Assembly (NCBI RefSeq): GCF_010731655.1 | Contig: NZ_AP022619.1 | Location: 1,116,001 to 1,180,000, forward strand | Direction of reading: 5' to 3' | DNA length: 64,000 nt | Source: Mycobacterium paraseoulense | GTDB taxonomy: Bacteria; Actinomycetota; Actinomycetes; Mycobacteriales; Mycobacteriaceae | Part shown: positions 18,119-26,257 of the stretch, piece after piece | Layout: every line of letters starts with the position of its first letter | How positions within the stretch are numbered: position 1 is the first letter of the stretch | Program-made: the position numbers and the translations under genes | Notes under the pieces: model-generated | The model's input: the letters and a program-made list of their open reading frames with translations, nothing else | Databases searched by the model: none | Told to the model about the DNA's origin: nothing

Positions 18119-18748
18119 ATGACCGCGGTTGAGGACCGGCCGTTGCGGGCGGACGCGGCGCGCAACGTCGAGCGCATTCTGCGCGCGGCGCGGGACGTCT
18201 ATGGGGAGCTGGGGCCCGATGCGCCGGCGGAGGCGGTCGCACGGCGCGCGGGCGTCGGTGAGCGCACCCTTTACCGCAGGTTTCCGACGAAGGCCGACCT
18301 GGTGCGGGCCGCCCTGGATCAAAGCATCGCCGAGGACCTCACGCCGGTGATCGAAAACGCCCGCCGTGCCGATGACCCGCTGCGGGGCCTTACCCAACTG
18401 ATCGAAGCGGCGATCTCGCTGGGGGCCCGCGAGCATAACCTACTCACCGCCGCGCGCCGCGCCGGGTCACTCACGTCCGACATCTCGGTTTCGCTCAACG
18501 CCGCGCTTGGCGAGCTGGCCCGCGAGGGCCAGCGAGCCGGCAGCATCCGCGCCGATCTGGTCACCGACGACCTGCCTCGCCTGGTCGCGATGCTCTTCAG
18601 CGTGCTGTCGACCATGGATGCGGACAGCGACGGCTGGCGACGTTACGTCGCCCTCGTTGTCGATGCGATATCGGTCAACGCACGCCAGCCGTTGCCCCCG
18701 CCCGCGCCGCTGCGGTATGTGGTCGGGCCGAATAGCTGGCCGCTGTAA
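18119..18748 (+). CDS. TetR-family transcriptional regulator
   Basis: This 209-residue protein has an N-terminal TetR helix-turn-helix at about residues 18-62 (RILRAARDVYGELGPDAPAE, GVGERTLYRRFPTKADLVR). The C-terminal ligand/dimer domain has no recognisable signature beyond the family. It is divergent from the P450-SDR pair. The intergenic DNA holds the short palindromes CAGATGTCTG (18049-18058) and GTTGGCAGTCAAC (about 18087), possible operators. The likely role is autoregulation plus repression of the P450 pair. It converges on the next SDR gene with a five-base gap. Confidence 0.9.
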   Translation: MTAVEDRPLRADAARNVERILRAARDVYGELGPDAPAEAVARRAGVGERTLYRRFPTKADLVRAALDQSIAEDLTPVIENARRADDPLRGLTQLIEAAISLGAREHNLLTAARRAGSLTSDISVSLNAALGELAREGQRAGSIRADLVTDDLPRLVAMLFSVLSTMDADSDGWRRYVALVVDAISVNARQPLPPPAPLRYVVGPNSWPL

Positions 18749-18753
18749 GCGTT

Positions 18754-19569
18754 CTAGTTGATTGTTACGCCGGCGTCGACCTTGAACTGCAAGCCCGTCA
18801 CATGGCGGGACTCGTCGGATAGCAGGAACAGCACCGCGTGGCTGACCTCTAGGGGCTCGATGGCCGGGGTGGGCATCGCATTGACGAAGATGGGGATCAG
18901 GTCGGGCCGCAATTCGCCCAGAGCGGCCCCGATCGACGGCGGGATCATGCCGGTGGGAGATCCCGTCGGATGCACCGAGTTGACCCGAACATTCTGGGCG
19001 GCCAATTCGTTGGCCAACGCCAAGGTCAAACCCACGACACCATGCTTCGCGGCTGTGTAAGGCAGCTGCAGCGGAAAGCCTTTGATGGCGCCGGCAGAGC
19101 TGATATTGACCAGGCTGCCGCCGCCTTGGTCAAGCAAGTGGGGTATGGCCGCCGCGCAGGTGTTCCACACCCCGATGAGATTGACGTCGACCACGGTGCG
19201 CCAGTCCTCGAGAGTCGTCTTGTCCCACGGCGCAACCGTCAGCACACCGGCGTTGGCGACGGCGCCATCCAAACCGCCGAGAACCGCGACACCGTCATCG
19301 ACCGTCTCGCGGAGCTCGGCCGCGTTGCGGACGTCGACGACCCGACTCACACAACGGCGGCCGAATTCACGAACCAGCCGCACCGTCTCGTCGAGGTCTT
19401 GCTCTGTGGCCAAGGGATATTCGATCTCGGGCAGAGATCGGCAGATGTCGACCAGGATGAGGTCGGCGCCCTCCTCGGCAAGCCGGAGCGCGTGGCTGCG
19501 CCCCATCCCGCGGGCGGCACCGGTAATCAGAAAGCGTTTACCGGCAACACGTCCCGGATGTGGCGCCAC
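18754..19569 (-). CDS. Mycofactocin-coupled type SDR oxidoreductase
   Basis: This 271-residue SDR has TGAARGMGRSHALRLAEEGA near residue 17, followed by LILVDICRSL and YPLATEQDLDETV. The GRSHA signature plus the longer loop after the second beta strand are the marks of the mycofactocin-coupled SDR subfamily, as I recall the TIGR03971 model. These enzymes carry tightly bound nicotinamide that is recycled by mycofactocin. ISSAGAIKG and the catalytic YTAAK are present. The start is a GTG at 19569, four bases after the stop of the DapB-fold gene. It is the last gene of a leftward three-gene operon and probably oxidises an alcohol intermediate. Confidence 0.85.
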   Translation of the reverse strand: MAPHPGRVAGKRFLITGAARGMGRSHALRLAEEGADLILVDICRSLPEIEYPLATEQDLDETVRLVREFGRRCVSRVVDVRNAAELRETVDDGVAVLGGLDGAVANAGVLTVAPWDKTTLEDWRTVVDVNLIGVWNTCAAAIPHLLDQGGGSLVNISSAGAIKGFPLQLPYTAAKHGVVGLTLALANELAAQNVRVNSVHPTGSPTGMIPPSIGAALGELRPDLIPIFVNAMPTPAIEPLEVSHAVLFLLSDESRHVTGLQFKVDAGVTIN

Positions 19570-19573
19570 CCGG

Positions 19574-20656
19574 CTACCGCTCGTTCCACATCAGGCCACG
19601 CATCGTCGCGGACAGCGGGATGTCCTCCACCCCGATCAGTCCTTGGGGCGCGCGGCACACCCAGTCGATCGCATTGACGGCCCGGCCCGCCGTCGAGATG
19701 CAGCCCGCATCAGTGGAATCGAAGAGGGGGTGGGAAACGTGGGTGTTGATTTCCACCCGCGGTTCGCCCTCCACGACGACGCGGTGCACCCCGGTGTGCC
19801 CCTCGGGCGGGAACTCCCAGTCCGGCGCCGCGGCCTGGGTGAGCCTGGTGACGTGCTCGAGGGTGATCACCGGGTTGTCATTGATCACCCCCTCGGTGGC
19901 AAAGCGCACCGCGCCCATCTGTCCCGGCTCCACCGTCATCATCGTGCATTCGATTCGTTCCGGCGTATACCACGGTTCGACGCGCTGGCGCACGTCGTCC
20001 AGTTTGATGTCGAGATTGTCCGCCAGGCTGCGGACCTGACCGCCCCACATCGACACGATCACCCCGGGCAGGAACATCATCGGCGAGTCGTCGTCCGGCG
20101 TTGTCCCGAATCCCATTGCTGCGCCGGTGAACTCGGCGTCGTCATAGTTTGCGTAGTCGAAGATCTCCTGCACGGTGATCGACGAGATGCGGGTGGTCAG
20201 GCTGGCGGCGGCGTGCACCAGCGTATCGCCGGAGAAACCGGGGTCGATGCCGTTGACGTAGAGCGAGGTCTCACCGGCCGCACAGGCACGCTCCAGGGGT
20301 TCGCGGAGCCAGTCGTCGGCGTGGCGAGGCGTGACGAGCCAGACCATCGACGTGCCGACGACGTTGGTGCCCGCCGCAAGGAACTTGGCCATCTCTGCGA
20401 TGGCTTCCATCGGCCGAGTCTCACCCTGAGACGTGTACACCACGCAGTCGGCACCGAGGGCTACCAGCGCGTCGATGTCGTCGGTGGCGATGACGCCGGT
20501 CGGCTTGTCCAGTCCGCACAACTGCGCTGCATCCTGGCCGATCTTCTCGGCGCTGGCGGCGTGCACGCCGACCAGTTCGAGGTCCGGTCTGCCGATGATG
20601 GCCCGCAACGAGTGCCGGCCCACATTTCCGGTCGAGAACTGAATGACTCTGCGCAC
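19574..20656 (-). CDS. DapB-fold NAD(P)H-dependent dehydrogenase, paralogue 1
   Basis: This 360-residue protein opens with an N-terminal Rossmann motif VIQFSTGNVGRHSLRAI. It continues with segments shared with two other proteins in this window: the ELVGVHAASAEKIGQDAAQL region and GADCVVYTSQG, plus NGIDPGFSGD around residue 140. This corresponds to the dihydrodipicolinate-reductase-like family that also includes 2,4-diaminopentanoate dehydrogenase. The substrate is unknown; the catabolic setting argues against lysine biosynthesis. Translation starts at a GTG with GAAGGACGAGGG upstream. It lies between two SDR genes in one operon. Confidence 0.82.
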   Translation of the reverse strand: MRRVIQFSTGNVGRHSLRAIIGRPDLELVGVHAASAEKIGQDAAQLCGLDKPTGVIATDDIDALVALGADCVVYTSQGETRPMEAIAEMAKFLAAGTNVVGTSMVWLVTPRHADDWLREPLERACAAGETSLYVNGIDPGFSGDTLVHAAASLTTRISSITVQEIFDYANYDDAEFTGAAMGFGTTPDDDSPMMFLPGVIVSMWGGQVRSLADNLDIKLDDVRQRVEPWYTPERIECTMMTVEPGQMGAVRFATEGVINDNPVITLEHVTRLTQAAAPDWEFPPEGHTGVHRVVVEGEPRVEINTHVSHPLFDSTDAGCISTAGRAVNAIDWVCRAPQGLIGVEDIPLSATMRGLMWNER

Positions 20657-20720
20657 GGCTACCCTCGTCCTTCCAGCGGCGGGTGATGACCCATCATGGC
20701 GCGTTCAATCACAGCGCGGG

Positions 20721-21509
20721 TCAGTAGTCGGGTATCGGCAGCGGTGAATTATTCGAGTCGATGCCGCCGTCGACATGGAAAATCGCGTTGGTCGCATAGC
20801 AATCGCGTGTGCAGAGGTACACGGCGAGCCGGCCGAGGTCCTCGACGTCGCCCAGGCGGTGCAGCGGGGTGGCTTCTTGCATCTTCTCCAGCGACCCGGG
20901 CATCAGATCCAGGCTGCCCTTCAGGCCGTCCGTGGCGAACGAACCCAGGGCGATGGCGTTGACGCGAATCTTCGGGGCGAGTTCCTGAGCCATCGCGCGG
21001 GTAAGCGCTTCGAGGCCCCCCTTCGCGACGCAATACGCCGTCAGCGCCCGTATGCCGAACCTGGCCGAGCCCGACGAGATATTGATGATGGAACCGCGCC
21101 CGGCGGCGAGCATGTGCGGGGCAGCGAGCTGGCTCATGATGAAGGCGGAGGTCACACACCAGTCGAACGTGTGGCGGAAATCCTCGTCGGTGATATCCAG
21201 AAACCGCGCGTAGGTCGACCCACCGACGTTGTTGACCAGAATGTCTATCCGGCCGAGGCGCTCCATCGCCGTGTTCACGACCCGTTCTCCGTCCGGACGA
21301 GACATCGCGTCCGCGACGACCGCCAGCCCCTTGCCGCCCGCGGACTCGATACCCTCGATCGTGCCAACGATATCGGCCTCGGTACGCGCGGTCCCGACAA
21401 CCGTGACCCCGGCCTCCGCCAATACCCGGGCGATGCCTGCCCCGACGCCCTTCCCGGCACCCGTGACGATCGCAACCTGTCCGTCCAACCGGAACTGCTC
21501 CAATGCCAT
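20721..21509 (-). CDS. SDR-family oxidoreductase (FabG-like)
   Basis: The ATG at 21509 (MALEQFRLDGQVAIVTG) has a good AAGGAG ribosome site seven bases upstream and gives 262 residues. TGAGKGVGAGIARVL is the nucleotide-binding motif. NNVGG, the catalytic serine in NISSGSARFG and YCVAKGG complete the SDR set. It heads a leftward operon with the DapB-fold and mycofactocin-type genes. A sigma-70-like promoter overlapping a palindromic operator lies just upstream. Confidence 0.9.
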   Translation of the reverse strand: MALEQFRLDGQVAIVTGAGKGVGAGIARVLAEAGVTVVGTARTEADIVGTIEGIESAGGKGLAVVADAMSRPDGERVVNTAMERLGRIDILVNNVGGSTYARFLDITDEDFRHTFDWCVTSAFIMSQLAAPHMLAAGRGSIINISSGSARFGIRALTAYCVAKGGLEALTRAMAQELAPKIRVNAIALGSFATDGLKGSLDLMPGSLEKMQEATPLHRLGDVEDLGRLAVYLCTRDCYATNAIFHVDGGIDSNNSPLPIPDY

Positions 21510-21549
21510 GCCGGGACTCCTTCGACCGCGTGCGACGGGTGCGCCGTTC

Positions 21550-21578
21550 AATCTATGAACGTTGCTGACTAAAGTCAA
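21550..21578 (-). promoter_or_regulatory. Promoter with overlapping TGAC-N4-GTCA operator (site A)
   Basis: Read on the minus strand there is a -35 box TTGACT (21573-21578), a 17-base spacer and a -10 box TAGATT (21550-21555). The leader to the SDR start would be about 34 bases. The palindrome CTGACTAAAGTCAA (plus-strand 21565-21578) covers the -35 box, an arrangement typical of repression. The same core recurs at 23588-23601 and 23741-23754. The divergent TetR gene begins at 21711. Confidence 0.6.
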
Positions 21579-21710
21579 CGAATTCACGCGGTCGGGACCA
21601 GACGCGGTGTGCCCAGTCCGACAATGTCCAAGTAGTGCAAGCCTTTCTGACCAGGACACGGCATACTGATCGAGGTAACCCTGAAACTCAGGCATGAGTC
21701 AGGTCAACGT

Positions 21711-22322
21711 GTGAGGAACGAAATGGCTGTCACAGACCGGCTGTCGGCACGAGAAGCGAAGCGCCTGCAGACAAGGGAACGATTGATGGGCGCCGCGATC
21801 GCGGAGTTCGCCCGGGCCGGCATGGCAGAGGCCGACGTCAGTGCCATCGTAGCCGCCGCAGGCGTCGCCCACGGAACCTTCTTCTTCCACTTCCCCACCA
21901 AGGAGCACGTGCTGCTGGAGCTGGAACGCCGCGAAGAGGACCGCATCGCCAAGCAGTTCGCGCAATTCCTCAAGGCCAAGCACGATCTGGCTTCCGCTCT
22001 GAATGAGGCGGTCCGCCTGGTCATCGGACTGGAACGCCGGCTGGGCGATCTGCTCTTCAACGACTTTCTCGCGCTGCACTTCTCACAAACTCGTCCGCCG
22101 ACCGAAGACGGCAGGGATCACCCCTTGATCGTCTTGGTCGCCCAGGAGATCGCGCAGGCTCAAGAACGCGGCGAGGTTGATCCCGACGTCAGCCCGATGA
22201 ACAGCGCGGTTTTCTTCTTGCTTGGCCTCTACTCCCTGTTGATCACGACCAACCACTGGCCGACGGGCCGCGCACTGCTGGAGGATTACGTCGCGCGGAC
22301 GTTGCGCAGTATGCGGCCCTGA
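21711..22322 (+). CDS. TetR-family transcriptional regulator, candidate regulator of the TGAC-N4-GTCA sites
   Basis: This protein has 203 residues from the GTG at 21711, or 199 from the ATG at 21723. The helix-turn-helix lies at about residues 20-60 (RLMGAAIAEFARAGMAEADV, GVAHGTFFFHFPTKEHVLLE). The C-terminal domain is helical and would bind the inducer. It is divergent from the SDR/DapB/mycofactocin-type operon, and a palindromic operator lies in the shared 201-base gap. Related palindromes precede the genes at 23460 and 23805, so this is the simplest candidate for a local regulon repressor. The stop is ten bases from the convergent DapB-fold gene. Confidence 0.9.
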   Translation: MRNEMAVTDRLSAREAKRLQTRERLMGAAIAEFARAGMAEADVSAIVAAAGVAHGTFFFHFPTKEHVLLELERREEDRIAKQFAQFLKAKHDLASALNEAVRLVIGLERRLGDLLFNDFLALHFSQTRPPTEDGRDHPLIVLVAQEIAQAQERGEVDPDVSPMNSAVFFLLGLYSLLITTNHWPTGRALLEDYVARTLRSMRP

Positions 22323-22332
22323 GGCAGGCGCT

Positions 22333-23460
22333 TCACGGACGAATCACGCCGCGCAGCGGAATGAGCCCAAGTTCGTTGTGGGACATGAAGCCCGGTGGGG
22401 CGTCGCAGACGGCGGGAATGGCGTTCGCGGGGCCCATCGCGGTCCAGGTATAGCCGGGCAACGCGTAACCGCCATGCGGGTCCTGGGCCCCCTGGAGGAT
22501 CAGCTCGGTGGACGAGTCACCCTCGATCACGATGCGGTAGTGATAGTGCTGAGGCCAATTCTCCGGTGGCTCAATGGCATCGTAGGTGTCCATCGTGTAG
22601 ATCTCGTGAAAGACGATGAGCGGGCGCCCCTTGACCCAGGCGGTCCATTTGTGATGCTGGCGGGCGACGGTGCCCGCCTTGATCACTCCCTTGAAGCCCG
22701 GCATGTCGCTGGTCTCGGATCCCTCGAAGGGAATGTCGCGCGTCGCGACCCCGAGTTCAACCTCCGTCGTGTACCTTTCGACCGTCTCGCCCATGTGCTC
22801 GACGATCATCGCCATCGACTGTGCGAACAGGGGCCACGCTTGGCCCAGCAGATTCGGGCCGTCCTCGAAACCGGCCGGATCGCTCCCCATCCCCATCTCG
22901 AACAAGTACTTCAGGGTGTCCCTGCCGAAATTCACAACCTCGTAGATGTGGATGGTGTCGATCTGGCTGACGATCCGGGCCAACGTCAGGACTAGCAGGT
23001 CGCCCGCAAATCCGGGGTTGATTCCCCCTGCGTGGAATGAAGTACCACCCTCTAGGCACGCGGCGTGAATCTTGTCGATATCCGCCCGACTGTGCTCGGT
23101 TCGGTACCACCACGCGCCGCCCGACGCGACCACGTTCTTCCCCCCGCGCAGCAGCCGGCAGACCTCGTCGGGATCGGACCACAGCGGCGCGTAGAACACG
23201 CAGTCGGCATCGAGAGCCTCGATGGCCGTTTTGTCGTCGGTGGCGAGCACGCCGGTCGGTGGCGCGCCGCACAGCTCGCCGGCGTCTTTGCCGACCTTTT
23301 CGGGTCGATTGCAGAGCACCCCGACCAGTTCGTAGGCGGGGTTATGGGCAAAGTGACGAAGCGCCACCGTTCCGACATTGCCGACGCCCCATTGGATCAC
23401 GCGGTACTTCCGCTCGGCCGACGATTTTGGGGCCGCGGTCTTGTCTTGGGTGAGCGTCAT
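22333..23460 (-). CDS. DapB-fold NAD(P)H-dependent dehydrogenase, paralogue 2
   Basis: I start it at the ATG at 23460 (MTLTQDKTAAPKSS), which follows AAAGGAG; this gives 375 residues. The Rossmann motif is VIQWGVGNVGTVALRHF near residue 21. It is followed by YELVGVLCNRPEKVGKDAGE, LDADCVFYAPLW and GGINPGFAGD, collinear with the paralogues at 19574 and 28372. The C-terminal half (PFEGSETSDMPGFKGVIKAG) is longer than in DapB itself. The gene is transcribed divergently from the membrane-protein operon, with a TGAC-N4-GTCA palindrome in between. The substrate is unknown. Confidence 0.82.
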   Translation of the reverse strand: MTLTQDKTAAPKSSAERKYRVIQWGVGNVGTVALRHFAHNPAYELVGVLCNRPEKVGKDAGELCGAPPTGVLATDDKTAIEALDADCVFYAPLWSDPDEVCRLLRGGKNVVASGGAWWYRTEHSRADIDKIHAACLEGGTSFHAGGINPGFAGDLLVLTLARIVSQIDTIHIYEVVNFGRDTLKYLFEMGMGSDPAGFEDGPNLLGQAWPLFAQSMAMIVEHMGETVERYTTEVELGVATRDIPFEGSETSDMPGFKGVIKAGTVARQHHKWTAWVKGRPLIVFHEIYTMDTYDAIEPPENWPQHYHYRIVIEGDSSTELILQGAQDPHGGYALPGYTWTAMGPANAIPAVCDAPPGFMSHNELGLIPLRGVIRP

Positions 23461-23587
23461 CGCTACTCCTTTGCATGCACCGGCTGCGCTATCACGAACG
23501 AGCGTTCTCGCCGGCACACCAGGCCTGAATGGCAGGGCGCCTGCCGAGCGTAGGCGCGGGCCGATTGATGTGTCAACGACCAACCAC

Positions 23588-23601
23588 CTGACTTACGTCA
23601 G
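23588..23601. promoter_or_regulatory. Palindromic operator, site B
   Basis: CTGACTTACGTCAG has perfect five-base arms (CTGAC/GTCAG) around TTAC. It lies 12 bases upstream of the candidate -35 box of the leftward DapB-fold gene. Adjacent GTCAGTTAATGAC overlaps it and adds a second GTCA/TGAC pair. It shares its core with sites A and C. Confidence 0.6.
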
Positions 23602-23740
23602 TTAATGACACGAGTACATCGAGCCGATCGCCGTCAGTCCTGGCCCGGACGGTATGCCAGTCGTTCTCCTAGAATGCATGCTAATGCAGCGAGCCGACAG
23701 CGCATTGGGCATCCCCAGCCCTGCTTGGTTAGCACTTCTG

Positions 23741-23765
23741 CTGACTACAGTCAGCCTGTTATAGT
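23741..23765 (+). promoter_or_regulatory. Operator site C and -10 box of the membrane-protein operon
   Basis: CTGACTACAGTCAG (23741-23754) has perfect five-base arms around TACA. Five bases further on is TATAGT (23760-23765), a good -10 hexamer. A start about 34 bases before the GTG at 23805 would follow. The -35 region is weak (TTCTGC/TCTGCT), which could mean an activated promoter or one where the operator overlaps the polymerase footprint. Confidence 0.6.
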
Positions 23766-23804
23766 GCACAGGCCGATCCAAAGCGTCGACGACGGGGAGG
23801 GTGT

Positions 23805-24545
23805 GTGAATCCGCCGAAGCTGGACCACCGCGATGCCGGCATCGGCACGGCCGCCGGCCCGACCCGCCCGGCCGCCGGTCTGACCATCGACGAGCACATG
23901 GAGCGGTCGCAACTGGCGCAGCGTCGGGCCGACAAGTGGCTCATCTCCGGCAGCCTCCTGATCGGCACCGCGGCCCTGGGTGTCTTCGGGTTGCCGCTGT
24001 TTCTCTGGGGGGTCCGATTGCTGCGCCGGGCCCAGCGAGATGGCCTGTCCGTACGGCCGATGTTGGTCACGCTGCTCGGATATCTGGTCATCATCGACGC
24101 CGCCATCAACACCGTCGGATGGGCGCTTGACCTGGTGGCAAACCACACACTGCTGGCACGCGTGCTACTCAATGGCTGGGGCAACATGTTCGACGCCGGC
24201 TATTTCTGGCACTACAACGAGCTGTGGGTCGGCGGCGCGGCCGGTCCGGGCGAAAAGGCCTGGGAAGTCGGGCTCATCCTGACCGTGTTCACGATGCGCA
24301 TCGCCGCGGCCATCGGCTTCCTGCAGATGAAACGGTGGGGCCATCAGTGGATGGTCGTCACGTGCTGGATGGGCGTGGTGATCTGGATCGGCTACGTCTT
24401 CAACATGACCATGTTCGCCGACGTGCGCTACGCCGGCGTCGTGCTGCCGGTCGTCGGCTGGTGGCTGTACGACATCTTCTACATCACCCCGTTCCTCGCC
24501 ATCCCGTATCTGCACACCGTGAACCGAGAACTGTTCTCCGACTGA
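23805..24545 (+). CDS. Multi-pass membrane protein of unknown family, copy 1
   Basis: I do not recognise the family. The 246-residue protein has a soluble N-terminus of about 45 residues and then roughly five to six hydrophobic helices (for example LISGSLLIGTAALGVFGLPL, MLVTLLGYLVIIDAAINTVG, VVGWWLYDIFYITPFLAIPY). Polar residues that could bind metal lie in or near membrane segments: MFDAGYFWHYNELWVGG (residues 128-144), KRWGHQW, WWLYDIFY and LHTVNRE. Residues 124-246 are about 91% identical to the protein at 27203. It starts at a GTG after GGGGAGG and heads an operon with a CbbQ/CbbO-like pair. It may be a catalytic membrane subunit; this is inference. Confidence 0.8.
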   Translation: MNPPKLDHRDAGIGTAAGPTRPAAGLTIDEHMERSQLAQRRADKWLISGSLLIGTAALGVFGLPLFLWGVRLLRRAQRDGLSVRPMLVTLLGYLVIIDAAINTVGWALDLVANHTLLARVLLNGWGNMFDAGYFWHYNELWVGGAAGPGEKAWEVGLILTVFTMRIAAAIGFLQMKRWGHQWMVVTCWMGVVIWIGYVFNMTMFADVRYAGVVLPVVGWWLYDIFYITPFLAIPYLHTVNRELFSD

Positions 24546-24589
24546 CATGCGCGAGCTGAAATCGATTACGTCACCGAGGAGGTCACGTC

Positions 24590-24694
24590 GTGGGCTATCT
24601 GTGGGAAATCTTTCGCTATGTCGCCGCTTGGGGCGGCACCGGGCTGATCATCTGGTTCTGGTACTGGTTGTTCTCCAACATCGGCACGTTCTGA
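24590..24694 (+). CDS. 34-residue single-pass membrane peptide
   Basis: This short gene encodes 34 residues beginning VGYLWEIFRYVAAWGG and ending FSNIGTF. It follows GAGGAGGTCACGTC, a proper ribosome site, before a GTG at 24590. The middle (GLIIWFWYWLF) is a Trp-rich membrane helix. Its place 44 bases after copy 1 of the membrane protein and directly before the VWA gene, and the presence of a second small membrane peptide before copy 2, suggest a small accessory subunit of a membrane complex. No homologue is known to me. Confidence 0.7.
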   Translation: MGYLWEIFRYVAAWGGTGLIIWFWYWLFSNIGTF

Positions 24695-24733
24695 CCGGTG
24701 GAACCGGCGGTCGGACGGCGAGGATGTCGGTCG

Positions 24734-26257
24734 ATGCCTGAGGATTCACACGCGATGGCGCTGGAGCGGAGTTGCTCGGTGACGGCGGTCGCGCTCAGTG
24801 AGTGTCGTCGCGAGGGTGTCCGGCTCGTCACCGGTGAGCGGCGCAGTTTCGGGTTGAACGCGGCGCTGACGTTCGTTCATGTCCCCTACCCAGCGCTGCC
24901 GGGTTGGACCCGCAGGGCCCTGACATGCGGTGTGGCCCTGCAATGTTCGCCGTCGAAAGAACGCGTTCTCGAACATCGCCTGAACGAGTTGTCCCCACGC
25001 GAGTTGCGCGCGCTCACGCTTGTCGAAGGCGCCGTCGCGCTCGGCTGGATCGCCTCGCGGTGGCCGGGGCTGCTGCCCGAGCTGCAACGGTTACTTCCGG
25101 AATTTCGTCCCGAACCCGGCGATACGCCCGCCGGGCAGATGTTCGGCCGGGCGATGGCGTTGGCGCGCACGAAGCGGCGCTTGACGATTGATCCGCTGCT
25201 GGGCCATCTGCCGCTGGCCCACACGATGCCGCACGGCCTGACGGACAGGCTGCGCCGCAGCGTTGGCCGGATGCCCTGGACTAGCACGCAGAAACGTCTG
25301 CCGCGGCCGTACTCGGTTCCCGTCGGCGGCGACGGGGGCGTCCGCAACCCCAACCTGCCGCCACCGAGCCGTCCGCAGGACAACGATTTGGACGTCACGC
25401 CAGAACACCGGCCCGGCATCCCCTATCCCGAATGGAACATGTGGACACAGCGTTTTATGCGCGATCACGTGGCTGTGATCGAGCGCACGGATGACCGGCG
25501 CACCCGCCGTCCGGTGCACGTAGCCGTCGACGTGCGCAAGTGGTTCGAAGAACACACGCATCGCGCGATGACGAACCGCCTCGAAGACGGCTCCGATCTC
25601 GATGTCGACCAATACGTCAACCACTACGTCGACCTGACCACCGGCGAGGCCAAGGAGCCCAAGATCTTCCGCGACTTGCTGCCCAGCGGCCGCGACGTCA
25701 CCACGGCCGTGCTGCTCGACGGCAGTTCGTCGCTGGGGGTACACCGCGGACGCATCTTCCAACTGGAATTGGCCTGCGCGGACGCGCTTTCACGGGCCAT
25801 GACGCTCGCGCACGAGCGACACGGCGTGTTCGTCTTCACCGGCAATACCCGCCACCGAGTCGAAGTCCAGTGCCTGAAGGACTTCGAGGACCGCCGCTTC
25901 GTAGTTCCGAGCGGGCTCGGGCTGTCCACCCGCGGATACACCAGACTCGGTGCGCCGCTGCGCCATTTGACCAGCCGACTCCTCGCGCAGCCCTCCGAGC
26001 GGCGACTGCTGATCGTCATCGGCGACGGGCTGATCTCCGACGAAGGTTACGAGGGCCGCTACGCCTGGGCGGATGTCGCGCACGCCGTCGAGGAGGCCGG
26101 CGACGCCGGGGTGTCGATGTATTACGTCGGCGTAGGACCCACCCGCGTCGATCCCCTTCCGGAAGTGTTCGGGCCCCGGCGTTCCCAACGGATCCGGCGC
26201 GTAGAGGAGCTCCCGCGGGTGTTGGCTCACGTCCACCGTGAACTGGTCGCCGCATGA
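24734..26257 (+). CDS. VWA-domain protein of the CbbO/NorD type
   Basis: From the ATG at 24734 it has 507 residues; GTG 24698 and ATG 24755 are alternatives. The N-terminal 240 residues are mostly helical (SPRELRALTLVEGAVALGWI). The C-terminal third is a von Willebrand A domain with MIDAS sequence LDGSSSLG near residue 328, plus FVFTGN and VIGDGLISDEGY. This is the layout of CbbO and NorD, which act together with a CbbQ/NorQ AAA+ ATPase. The partner ATPase gene follows with a four-base overlap. The pair would remodel or metal-load a client protein, most likely one encoded in this operon. Confidence 0.85.
   Translation: MPEDSHAMALERSCSVTAVALSECRREGVRLVTGERRSFGLNAALTFVHVPYPALPGWTRRALTCGVALQCSPSKERVLEHRLNELSPRELRALTLVEGAVALGWIASRWPGLLPELQRLLPEFRPEPGDTPAGQMFGRAMALARTKRRLTIDPLLGHLPLAHTMPHGLTDRLRRSVGRMPWTSTQKRLPRPYSVPVGGDGGVRNPNLPPPSRPQDNDLDVTPEHRPGIPYPEWNMWTQRFMRDHVAVIERTDDRRTRRPVHVAVDVRKWFEEHTHRAMTNRLEDGSDLDVDQYVNHYVDLTTGEAKEPKIFRDLLPSGRDVTTAVLLDGSSSLGVHRGRIFQLELACADALSRAMTLAHERHGVFVFTGNTRHRVEVQCLKDFEDRRFVVPSGLGLSTRGYTRLGAPLRHLTSRLLAQPSERRLLIVIGDGLISDEGYEGRYAWADVAHAVEEAGDAGVSMYYVGVGPTRVDPLPEVFGPRRSQRIRRVEELPRVLAHVHRELVAA

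Larger units (their letters stand above)
23461..23804. other. 344-base divergent regulatory region
   Basis: No convincing gene lies here. The region serves the leftward DapB-fold gene (23460) and the rightward membrane-protein operon (23805). Reading left, TTGACA (23571-23576) and TACGCT (23547-23552) spaced by 18 bases form a plausible promoter. Reading right, a TATAGT -10 box lies at 23760-23765. Two palindromic operators are listed separately. Base composition is less GC-rich than in the flanking genes. Confidence 0.6.

Noticed and set aside
24174..24545. Local resemblance of the membrane protein (FWxxxELxV) to the PmoC/AmoC subunit of copper monooxygenases
   Set aside because: Only a few residues match sequences I recall, and the Asp-x3-His-x12-His copper ligand pattern of PmoC is not visible. 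No pmoA or pmoB-like gene is present. A structure comparison would decide.
24547..24741. A 64-codon frame starting MRELKSITSPRR
   Set aside because: Its frame conflicts with the better supported 34-residue membrane peptide and it lacks a ribosome site and any hydrophobic or domain signal.
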